Part shown: one piece after another, positions 42,359-49,570 of the stretch
Layout of the letters: every line of letters starts with the position of its first letter
Numbering within the stretch: the first letter of the stretch is position 1
DNA from: SVQP01 sp045594445
Lineage (GTDB): Bacteria > Bacillota > Clostridia > Oscillospirales > CAG-272
DNA length: 49,570 bases
NCBI GenBank assembly: GCA_045594445.1
Contig: JAZNYL010000011.1
Location: 1-49,570, forward strand
Reading direction: 5' to 3'
Notes under the pieces: generated by a model
What the model was told of the DNA's origin: nothing
Database searches by the model: none
What the model saw: only the letters and a program-made list of their open reading frames with translations
Position numbers and translations under genes: made by a program

Positions 42359-43804
42359 ATGAAAGACATCTCCAGAAATCTGACAATGCTCTGCGACTTT
42401 TATGAGTTGACCATGAGCAACGGCTATTTCCAATGCGGATTCAAGGACAAAATCACGTATTTCGACGTGTTTTACCGTTCCAATCCCGACAACGGAGGCT
42501 ATGCGATCGTGGCAGGCTTGGAGCAGGTCGTGGAGTATATCAACAATCTGCATTTCGACGACGAGGATATTGCGTACCTGCGCGGAAGAAACTGCTTCTC
42601 CGAAGAATTCCTTGAATATCTCAAGGATTTCAAGTTCACGGGCGACATCTGGGCGATCCCCGAGGGCACCGTTGTATTCCCGGGTGAGCCTTTGATGACC
42701 GTTCGTGCAAAGGCGATCGAAGCACAGTTTATTGAGACCTATATTCTCATGATGATCAACCACCAATCCCTGATCGCTACCAAGGCTGCAAGACTTGCGC
42801 GCGCAGCAAAGGGCAGACCCATCAGCGAATTCGGCTCCAGACGTGCGCAGGGAAGTGACGCAGCGATTCTTGGTGCTCGTGCGGCTTATATCGGCGGCTG
42901 CTCCGGCACGGCCTGCACCATTTCGGATATCGCTTACGGCGTGCCCGCAACCGGCACCATGGCGCACTCCTGGGTGCAGATGTTTGACGACGAATACACC
43001 GCGTTCAAGACCTATTGCCAGACCTACCCCGAAAATGCAACGTTGTTGATCGACACCTATAACGTGCTGGAATCCGGTGTTCCCAACGCTATTCGCGCCT
43101 TCAACGAGGTGTTAAAGCCCCTTGGCATTACCAAGTGCGGCGTTCGTCTGGACTCGGGCGATATCACGTATCTGACGCAAAAGGTCAGAGAAATGCTGGA
43201 CGCTGCAGGCTGGACGGAATGCAAGATCGTGGTATCCAACTCCTTGGATGAATATATCATTCGTGAGCTGATCCGTCAGGGCGCTTGCGTGGATGCGTTT
43301 GGAGTTGGCGAGAGACTGATTACTTCGCTCTCCGCGCCCGTATTCGGCGGCGTGTATAAGCTTGTCGCCGTTGAAAAAGAGGACGGCACGATCCAGCCCA
43401 AGATCAAGATCAGCGAAAACGTCGGTAAGATCACCACGCCGCATTTCAAGAAGATCTACAGATTGCGCGGAAGAACGACCGGAAAGGCAGAGGCGGACGT
43501 GATTTGCCTGCACGACGAGGTGATCGATGATTCTCAACCTTACGAGATCTTTGACCCCGAGCATACCTGGAAGCGCAAGATCATGACCGACTATACCGCA
43601 ACCGAGCTGATGGTTCCGATTTTCGTACAGGGCAAGCAGGTATACGAGCTGCCCACCATCGAGCAGATCAAGGCCCATTGTCAAGAAGAAATTGCGGGCA
43701 TGTGGGAAGAGGTGCGCAGATTTACCAATCCGCACAAGTACTACGTTGACCTTTCTCAAAAGCTTTGGGATATCAAGCATGAGATGCTCAGAAATCGCCG
43801 CTGA
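42359..43804 (+). CDS. pncB: Nicotinate phosphoribosyltransferase
   Basis: PncB converts nicotinate and PRPP to nicotinate mononucleotide in NAD salvage. The start at ATG 42359 (481 residues) has GGAAGAAGG 7 bases upstream. The in-frame ATG at 42341 would fall only about a dozen bases after the transcription start and lacks a site. Key motifs: MLCDFYELTMSNGYF, FDVFYRSNPDNGGYAI, SEFGSRRAQGSDAAILG, GTMAHSWVQMF with the His, LIDTYNVLESG, GVRLDSGDI and DAFGVGERLITS. Together with nadE it implies use of exogenous nicotinate. Confidence 0.94.
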   Translation: MKDISRNLTMLCDFYELTMSNGYFQCGFKDKITYFDVFYRSNPDNGGYAIVAGLEQVVEYINNLHFDDEDIAYLRGRNCFSEEFLEYLKDFKFTGDIWAIPEGTVVFPGEPLMTVRAKAIEAQFIETYILMMINHQSLIATKAARLARAAKGRPISEFGSRRAQGSDAAILGARAAYIGGCSGTACTISDIAYGVPATGTMAHSWVQMFDDEYTAFKTYCQTYPENATLLIDTYNVLESGVPNAIRAFNEVLKPLGITKCGVRLDSGDITYLTQKVREMLDAAGWTECKIVVSNSLDEYIIRELIRQGACVDAFGVGERLITSLSAPVFGGVYKLVAVEKEDGTIQPKIKISENVGKITTPHFKKIYRLRGRTTGKAEADVICLHDEVIDDSQPYEIFDPEHTWKRKIMTDYTATELMVPIFVQGKQVYELPTIEQIKAHCQEEIAGMWEEVRRFTNPHKYYVDLSQKLWDIKHEMLRNRR

Positions 43805-43836
43805 CGCACTTTTTTACGAATATTTCCGTATACTGA

Positions 43837-43873
43837 CCGACACAAGCGAGGCCTTTGCTTGTGTCGGTTTTTT
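43837..43873 (+). terminator. Terminator after pncB
   Basis: An 11-bp stem CCGACACAAGC / GCTTGTGTCGG with a 9-base loop and a six-T tail. Confidence 0.92.
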
Positions 43874-43921
43874 GTACTTATTATATATTTATAAACTTTT
43901 TATAAAATATAGGGAAAACCG

Positions 43922-43950
43922 TTGAAATTTTATAAAGGGTGTGATATAAT
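43922..43950 (+). promoter_or_regulatory. Promoter of cdaA operon
   Basis: TTGAAA (43922-43927), 17-base spacer, TATAAT (43945-43950) with extended TGA. Confidence 0.88.
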
Positions 43951-43988
43951 GTTATAAGGTATTTTATTTTGAAAAGGCGGTGGTATGA

Positions 43989-44912
43989 ATGATTGATTGG
44001 CAGGAGCTTTTGCATGTAATTCGCACGTTTACCGAGGATTACATTCTGTTTCCTATCAATAACATGAATCTTCTTACTGATCTGCTCGACATTTTATTGT
44101 TGACGGGTTTGATGTACTATCTTTACATATTTGTCAGAAGACGCAGAGCGGGAAAACTCCTTTTGGGTATTGCCGCCTTGTTTGGCATATTTGTCATCTG
44201 CAGTATTCTGGATATGAAGGCGGTTGGTCTGATCATGGATAATTTCCTGACGGTCGGCTTGCTTGCCGTGGTCGTCATTTTCCAGCCCGAATTGCGCGAT
44301 GCATTGGAGCGCGTGGGTAATACCTCTTTAAAGATTGGCGGCTTTGGCGGTGAACGACGCGGAAGTGCTGCCGAGATTGATCATCTGGCGTCCGAGATCG
44401 CATCTGCTGCATGCTCGCTTTCCTCGGAGGGCTATGGTGCTTTGATCGTGCTTCAGAGATCCACCAAGCTCCAGGATTACATGGATAAGGGTGAGAGACT
44501 GGATGCTATGGTATCTGCCAAGCTTCTCAGAAATATTTTCGTCAACCGTTCTCCCTTGCACGACGGTGCTGTGATCATTGAGGGGGATCGCGTGGGCGCG
44601 GCCGCTTGTAAGCTGCCTCTTTCGGATAACGAAGAGGTTGTTCGCGATCTTGGCACCAGACACCGTGCGGGCGTTGGCATCACCGAGGTCAGCGATGCCA
44701 TGGTTGTGATTGTTTCCGAAGAAAACGGTGTGATCTCGATTGCATACGGTGGCTATCTGCACAGAAATTACGATTACAAAAATCTGCACGACGCTTTGGA
44801 AAAGTTTATGGATCCCAAGGTCAGAAGACCGATCAGCGCTACAGGTCAAAAGGGAGATTCCCGTATTGTGGATGCTTCCCAACAGAATCACGACGGTGGG
44901 GAGGATGAATGA
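43989..44912 (+). CDS. cdaA: CdaA, membrane-bound diadenylate cyclase
   Basis: CdaA makes the second messenger c-di-AMP from two ATP. The 307 residues have a short lead, three hydrophobic helices (about 25-95) and the DAC domain. Its two catalytic motifs are intact: SPLHDGAVII (DGA) and LGTRHRAGVGITE (RHR). A hydrophilic, Gly/Asp/Gln-containing tail of about 30 residues ends the protein. It is followed by cdaR with a 4-bp overlap. The glmM gene that commonly follows cdaAR is absent. Confidence 0.95.
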   Translation: MIDWQELLHVIRTFTEDYILFPINNMNLLTDLLDILLLTGLMYYLYIFVRRRRAGKLLLGIAALFGIFVICSILDMKAVGLIMDNFLTVGLLAVVVIFQPELRDALERVGNTSLKIGGFGGERRGSAAEIDHLASEIASAACSLSSEGYGALIVLQRSTKLQDYMDKGERLDAMVSAKLLRNIFVNRSPLHDGAVIIEGDRVGAAACKLPLSDNEEVVRDLGTRHRAGVGITEVSDAMVVIVSEENGVISIAYGGYLHRNYDYKNLHDALEKFMDPKVRRPISATGQKGDSRIVDASQQNHDGGEDE

Positions 44913-45676
44913 TGAAAATGAAGCTTTTCAATACGTCTGGCTCTCATAACAAAAAAGGTATCAGCGTGGGTGCGTTGATCGTATGCTTCCTCATTGCGTG
45001 CGGCATCTGGCTGTATGCACAGGCGATTGACGATGACATTAAAGTTACCACGTATAACCAGTTGCCCGTGGAAATCGTCGGTGCCGATGCGTTCAAGGAA
45101 GCTATTGGGTATGACGTACATTCTCTGAACGTACAGAACGCAAATATTTCGATCAGCGGTATCAATCGTGAGCTTGCCAAATACGACGCGCAAAACATCA
45201 GGCTTGTTGCAGACGTGTCTTCAACCAACAACGGCGTTACTTCAATCAAGGCGTATTATATTGACGACAACGGAAATAAAACCGAACTGAAAAACTATGA
45301 GATCACTCCTGCTGTGGCAACTGTGAACGTTTCCAAGCAAGTGGATTATTCAGTTGTGGACGTCACGACCGATCTTAATCACGAAGTCTTTACTTATGCC
45401 GTGGATAATGCAACTGTCAGCGGTACGTTTATGATCGTAGGCCCCGAGCAGGATATCAAGGATATTTATTCCGTGACCTTTGAGGCAGATTACAAGAACG
45501 TCAAGGAATCCGAGGGAACGCACAAGATTCCCGTAACGACGGCAAGCTTCTACGCAGAGGATGGAACGTTGCTGTTCAATGATCAGAATAAAAACGAAAA
45601 CGTCAAGTATGACGTCACGGGCATTGAGATCATTGTGACGGTATCAAAAATAGAGCAACCCGAAAATGATAAATAA
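44909..45676 (+). CDS. cdaR: CdaR, YbbR-domain regulator of CdaA
   Basis: CdaR is anchored by one helix (about residues 18-41) and exposes YbbR domains outside the cell; in other Bacillota it modulates CdaA. The 255-residue protein has the typical pattern of short beta-rich YbbR repeats, for example VTTYNQLPVEIVG, NVQNANISISGINRELAKYD, and IVGPEQDIKDIYSVTFEADY. Two to three domains fit in this length, fewer than in longer homologues. The start overlaps cdaA by 4 bp. The next gene starts within its last 11 bases. Confidence 0.9.
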   Translation: MMKMKLFNTSGSHNKKGISVGALIVCFLIACGIWLYAQAIDDDIKVTTYNQLPVEIVGADAFKEAIGYDVHSLNVQNANISISGINRELAKYDAQNIRLVADVSSTNNGVTSIKAYYIDDNGNKTELKNYEITPAVATVNVSKQVDYSVVDVTTDLNHEVFTYAVDNATVSGTFMIVGPEQDIKDIYSVTFEADYKNVKESEGTHKIPVTTASFYAEDGTLLFNDQNKNENVKYDVTGIEIIVTVSKIEQPENDK

Positions 45677-47312
45677 TAAAGAAATGCGGTCTGCGGGGAT
45701 GGTGATTGAATCAATCACTGTCCCTTTGGACGCAAGTGAACAACACGTCCTTGCCAAGGCTGCATCGCGGCTCAAAAGGATCGGATTGCGTCCTGCGCTG
45801 TTTGACCTTTCGCTGTTCAAGCGTTCTGTGGACGCAAGAGATCGCGATCAGATCCGCTTTGTGTATTCCGTGCTGGCAACGCCCAAGGAAAGCGTGCCTG
45901 CTTTGGATGTGGCAAAGTTAGCAAGGGAAAAAATAAAGCTGCTTAAGAATCAAGAAATCCTTCCCGTATTCGGTCTTGAACCGATGGCGGCGCCGCCATT
46001 GGTGGTAGGCATGGGCCCCGCAGGTCTGTTTGCTGCGCTGATGCTTGCCAGATACGGATACAGACCGATCATAATTGACAGAGGAGACTCTATTGCCGAC
46101 CGTACGCGGTCGGTTATGCATTTCTATGATACAAAGCAGTTGGATACCGATTCCAATATCCAGTTTGGTGCAGGCGGTGCCGGCACGTTTTCGGACGGAA
46201 AGCTGATGACGCGCATCCACGATCCCAAGTGCTCATTCGTGCTTGAAACCTTTGTCAGACACGGAGCGCCGTCGGATATCCTGCTGGTGTCCAAACCGCA
46301 TGTAGGCACGGATCTGCTGCGCGGTGTCGTGGACAGTATGCTGAAAGAAATACAAAACCTTGGCGGTCAAGTCATTTACCGTTGCAGATTGGACGGTTTT
46401 GAGCAGAACGCCGACGGCTCTGTGACCGCACGCACCACCAAGGGCAAGCTGCTTTGCAGCAGCATTGTTCTTGCGATTGGGCACAGCGCCAGAGATACGT
46501 ATCAAATGCTTTTGAAGAAGCAAATGGAGCTTGTGGCAAAGCCGATTTCCGTAGGCGTCAGAATCGAGCATCTGGCAGCGGATATTGACAAAGCCATGTA
46601 TGGCAGCTTTGCAGGTCATCCTGCGCTGGGGCATGCGGAATATGCTTTGTCCGATACCAAAACCGGACGAGGCGTATATACGTTTTGTATGTGCCCGGGC
46701 GGTGAGGTCATGGCGGCTGCTTCCGAGCAGGAGCGATTGGTTGTCAACGGAATGAGCTACCGTGCAAGAGACGGCAGAAATTCCAATGCGGCTGTGGTTG
46801 TATCTCTCGGCTGTCAGGATTTTGAGCCTGTGAACGGCAGTCTTGCCGAAGGCGCGATTGCCTTGCAAAGAAGGATTGAGCACGAGGCTTTTCTGGCCGG
46901 TGGCGGCAATTTTGCAGCACCGATTCAGACGGTGGGCGATTTCCTTTCAGAGAAGGTGTCAAGCGAGCCTTGCTCGGTTCAACCAACCTACATGAACGGC
47001 TTTTGCCATGTAACCGATCTGTCTGCTATTTTCCCTCAAGTCGTCGGTAAAACCTTAAGATACGGACTGGAAGCATTTGACAAAAAGATTTGCGGATTTG
47101 CAGCACCCGATGCAGTATTGACGGGAGCTGAGACCAGAACGAGTGCTCCTATTCGTATGACAAGGAACGAAGAGGGAACTGCGATCGGATTTTCATACGT
47201 ATATCCGTGCGGAGAAGGCGCAGGGTATGCAGGCGGCATCACAAGTGCCGCAGTAGACGGAGTCAAAACAGCGCTTGCCGTAATGAAGCGCTATGCTCCT
47301 TATCACGACTGA
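45666..47312 (+). CDS. FAD-dependent dehydrogenase, COG2509 type
   Basis: A 548-residue flavoprotein. An N-terminal domain of about 110 residues (RPALFDLSLFKRSVDARDRDQIRFVYSV) precedes the dinucleotide-binding VVGMGPAGLFAALMLARYGYRPIIIDRG. The feature NIQFGAGGAGTFSDGKLMTRI is characteristic of this uncharacterised family, and the C-terminal GEGAGYAGGITSAAVDGVKTA closes the FAD site. The function is not established. It overlaps cdaR by 11 bp, so it is made from the c-di-AMP transcript; no ribosome binding site is obvious at ATG 45666, consistent with coupling. A start a few codons later (45684) is possible. Confidence 0.85.
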   Translation: MINNKEMRSAGMVIESITVPLDASEQHVLAKAASRLKRIGLRPALFDLSLFKRSVDARDRDQIRFVYSVLATPKESVPALDVAKLAREKIKLLKNQEILPVFGLEPMAAPPLVVGMGPAGLFAALMLARYGYRPIIIDRGDSIADRTRSVMHFYDTKQLDTDSNIQFGAGGAGTFSDGKLMTRIHDPKCSFVLETFVRHGAPSDILLVSKPHVGTDLLRGVVDSMLKEIQNLGGQVIYRCRLDGFEQNADGSVTARTTKGKLLCSSIVLAIGHSARDTYQMLLKKQMELVAKPISVGVRIEHLAADIDKAMYGSFAGHPALGHAEYALSDTKTGRGVYTFCMCPGGEVMAAASEQERLVVNGMSYRARDGRNSNAAVVVSLGCQDFEPVNGSLAEGAIALQRRIEHEAFLAGGGNFAAPIQTVGDFLSEKVSSEPCSVQPTYMNGFCHVTDLSAIFPQVVGKTLRYGLEAFDKKICGFAAPDAVLTGAETRTSAPIRMTRNEEGTAIGFSYVYPCGEGAGYAGGITSAAVDGVKTALAVMKRYAPYHD

Positions 47313-47401
47313 ATTTTTATCATATTGAATTTTGGTGTAACCATGAACCTTGGGTGCCGATGTGACCGAAGGAAATCAATTTACGAATTGGACGAATAGA
47401 A

Positions 47402-49570
47402 ATGAAGGAAATGAAGAGAGAACGCGTGTGGTCGGTTCTGTACTCACCCGATGGCGGTGAAACCGATCAAAAAATCGCACGCATTACAGAAGAGACGGGT
47501 GTGTCACCCATCACGGCAAGATTGTTGTATAACAGAGGATACGACACACCAAAAAAGGCAATAGATTTCTTACAAACCGATATCTCCTCGCTGCACGATC
47601 CTTACTTGATGAAGGATATGGAGAAAGCTGTGGAGCGCATCTCCTTAGCGGTTGAAAACGGAGAAAGCATTGCAATATACGGAGATTACGACGTGGACGG
47701 CGTCACCTCGGTGACTTCAATTTACCTGTATCTGCAAAGTAAGGGCGCGGACGTTGTGTACTATATTCCGAGCCGTGACAAAGAGGGCTACGGCTTGTGC
47801 CAGGCAGCGATTGACGTGCTTGCAGAGCATGGTATTGGCCTGATCGTTACCGTGGATACCGGCATCACTGCTGACGATGAGGTCAGATATGCAGCGACGC
47901 TCGGGATTGATATGGTTATTACTGACCACCACGAATGCCGCTCTGAATTGCCGCCCGCATGTGCGGTAGTCAATCCGCACAGGCCGGATTGCCCGTATCC
48001 TTTCAAGGAGCTTGCGGGTGTCGGCGTCGTATTCAAGCTGATCTGCGCGTACGAGATAAACGAATATCGCAAGCGCGGTGCGTCTGCTATGGATGCCGTT
48101 GCAGCGGTTTGTCGCGAATACGTGGATCTGACCGCGATCGGAACCATTGCGGACGTGATGCCTATCATTGACGAGAACCGCTATATCGTGGCCGTCGGAT
48201 TGGATGCTGTTGAGAATACGAAGCGATGCGGACTTGACGCTTTGATCGAGGCGTCCTCCTTTAATCCGAACACAAGGCAGGATCAACCGCCTAAGCGAAA
48301 GAAGGTCACGTCCGGCTTTATCGGATACGGTATCGCTCCCAGAATCAATGCGGCAGGCAGAATCAGCAGCGCCACCAAGGCTGTGGAGCTGTTGCTTGAG
48401 CAGGATCCCGACGTGGCCAGAGAGCGTGCGGACGAGCTTTGCAGAATCAATACGCAAAGGCAAATTGAAGAAAACCGCATTGCCGAGCAGGCATATAAAA
48501 CCATTGAGCAAGAACACGACTTCCAGAACGATCGCGTGATCGTGCTGGAGGACGACTCCTGGCAGCAGGGCATTATTGGTATCGTATCTTCCAGAATTAC
48601 CGAAAAGTTTGGATTACCTTCGGTTTTGATTTCCTTTGACGGAGCAACGAGAGGATACGCCAGCCTTGACGACGTTGGCAAGGGCTCGGGAAGAAGCATC
48701 AAGGGAATGAACCTTGTGGATGCTCTGACGTATTGCAGCGATCTTTTGACAAGATACGGCGGACACGAGCTTGCCGCAGGACTCTCGATTGCCAGATGCA
48801 ATATTGGGGAATTCAGAAAGAGAATCAATCAATATGCAAGAGAAAATCTGGACAGCGATGCGCTGGATATTCGCTACGAGGCAGATTGCGAGGTAGATAT
48901 TCATAGCTTGAGCATGCCCTTGGCCGTAGAGCTGACAAAGCTGGAGCCCTTTGGTGTGGCCAATCCGACTCCCGAGCTGATCACCCGAAATCTGACGGTT
49001 CAAAAGGTGATCCCGCTTGGTGCGGGAAAGCATTGCAAGGTGATTCTGGCCAAGGACGGCTTGCAGATGCAGGCGGTTTGGTTTGGCGTACCCGCAGCGA
49101 CTTTTCCGTTCAGCGTGTTTGATTGCGTGGACGTGATGTTCCAGCTCAGTATCAACGAGTATCAGAACGTCAAGAGCCTGCAGTTGATCGTCAAGGATAT
49201 GCGCATTTCGGACGAATATGCAGAGAAGTGCAAATGGGAAAAAGAGAGATTTGAGCAGATCCTGGACGGCGCAGAGTTTTCCGCCTCGGAAAACGTAGTG
49301 CCCAGCAGAGAGGATATTGCCGAGGTATATAAGCTTTTGAGAAGAGAGTGCAGGATAGGTCATAATACGTTTTCTCATAAAACGTTGCTCTCTACGCTCA
49401 ATCTGACCTCGGCTTTGCAAATCAATTACATCAAGCTCAAGTTTATCATCATGATTCTCAAGGAGCTTTCCTTGTGCGGCGTCAAGGAGCCCGGTGACAA
49501 TCTGTATATTTTTGACGTATACTATAACGCTGCAAAAACGAATATTGAAAACTCGGAAATTTTGAAGAGA
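47402..49570 (+). CDS. recJ: RecJ single-stranded-DNA exonuclease (3' end missing)
   Basis: The frame is open from ATG 47402 to the last base, 723 codons, and the stop lies outside the window. RecJ degrades single-stranded DNA 5' to 3' in repair. DHH-family motifs are in order: AIYGDYDVDGVTS near residue 93, IVTVDTGI, VITDHHECRSELPP, and a DHHA1-type RYGGHELAAGLSI near residue 455. An OB-like domain follows (ELTKLEPFGVANPTPEL and onward), then a C-terminal extension seen in Bacillota RecJ. A ribosome binding site is weak (AATAGAA before the ATG); a second in-frame ATG at 47411 has GAAGGA just upstream and may be the real start. No promoter is seen in the 90 bases before it. Confidence 0.93.
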   Translation, partial: MKEMKRERVWSVLYSPDGGETDQKIARITEETGVSPITARLLYNRGYDTPKKAIDFLQTDISSLHDPYLMKDMEKAVERISLAVENGESIAIYGDYDVDGVTSVTSIYLYLQSKGADVVYYIPSRDKEGYGLCQAAIDVLAEHGIGLIVTVDTGITADDEVRYAATLGIDMVITDHHECRSELPPACAVVNPHRPDCPYPFKELAGVGVVFKLICAYEINEYRKRGASAMDAVAAVCREYVDLTAIGTIADVMPIIDENRYIVAVGLDAVENTKRCGLDALIEASSFNPNTRQDQPPKRKKVTSGFIGYGIAPRINAAGRISSATKAVELLLEQDPDVARERADELCRINTQRQIEENRIAEQAYKTIEQEHDFQNDRVIVLEDDSWQQGIIGIVSSRITEKFGLPSVLISFDGATRGYASLDDVGKGSGRSIKGMNLVDALTYCSDLLTRYGGHELAAGLSIARCNIGEFRKRINQYARENLDSDALDIRYEADCEVDIHSLSMPLAVELTKLEPFGVANPTPELITRNLTVQKVIPLGAGKHCKVILAKDGLQMQAVWFGVPAATFPFSVFDCVDVMFQLSINEYQNVKSLQLIVKDMRISDEYAEKCKWEKERFEQILDGAEFSASENVVPSREDIAEVYKLLRRECRIGHNTFSHKTLLSTLNLTSALQINYIKLKFIIMILKELSLCGVKEPGDNLYIFDVYYNAAKTNIENSEILKR

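Noticed and set aside
43989..45676. glmM expected after cdaA-cdaR
   Set aside because: The next gene is a flavoprotein; no phosphoglucosamine mutase sequence is visible.

Overview
The window comes from an anaerobic member of the Bacillota, most likely class Clostridia and probably gut-associated. This is inferred from gene families and signals, since there is no rRNA or tRNA to place it. Evidence: an Rnf complex in the rnfCDGEAB order, AGGAGG-type ribosome binding sites, many near-consensus sigma-A promoters (TTGACA-17-TATAAT), a short HisG paired with HisZ, and a cdaA-cdaR c-di-AMP pair. It is densely packed. Most transcription units end in strong hairpins, several shared by convergent genes.

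1-7753: redox region. The end of rnfC is followed by rnfD, a double-length rnfG, rnfE, rnfA and rnfB. Then come a NusG-domain-II membrane protein and a Gx-transporter family membrane protein. Next, on its own strong promoter, is a lipoprotein with two tandem domains, then a terminator-like hairpin and the flavin transferase apbE. This combination resembles the parts list of flavin-based extracellular electron transfer loci (EetA/EetB/PplA/FmnB-like) with Rnf as the electron source. It is the most interesting part of the window.

7844-10959: a YwaF/TMEM164-type membrane protein, a short cytoplasmic GH29 fucosidase and an XRE regulator, each with its own promoter. 11026-20024: a complete glucuronate-to-KDG/KDPG operon (uxaC-uxuA-uxuB-kdgA-kdgK, minus strand). 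It diverges from a four-gene cassette of two TIM-barrel sugar isomerases and two Gfo/Idh/MocA oxidoreductases. A perfect 16-bp palindrome of GntR/FadR type lies between them.

20067-26553: trkA-trkH potassium uptake (minus), a divergent GH109-like NAD-dependent glycosidase, about 400 bp of modular hairpin-rich repeats, and a BspA-type leucine-rich-repeat lipoprotein. 26614-34009: a compact nine-gene histidine operon (hisZGDCBHAF-IE, minus) with a 10+10 bp palindrome over its promoter -35 box.

34167-49570: mntP; a 1132-residue lipoprotein of unknown function; rhaA; an S51 peptidase and nadE divergent from pncB (both NAD synthesis); then cdaA, cdaR, a COG2509-type FAD dehydrogenase and the start of recJ, which runs off the end. 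The carbohydrate genes (GH29, GH109, glucuronate, rhamnose) suggest a scavenger of host or plant glycans. Part of the released energy may pass through Rnf.
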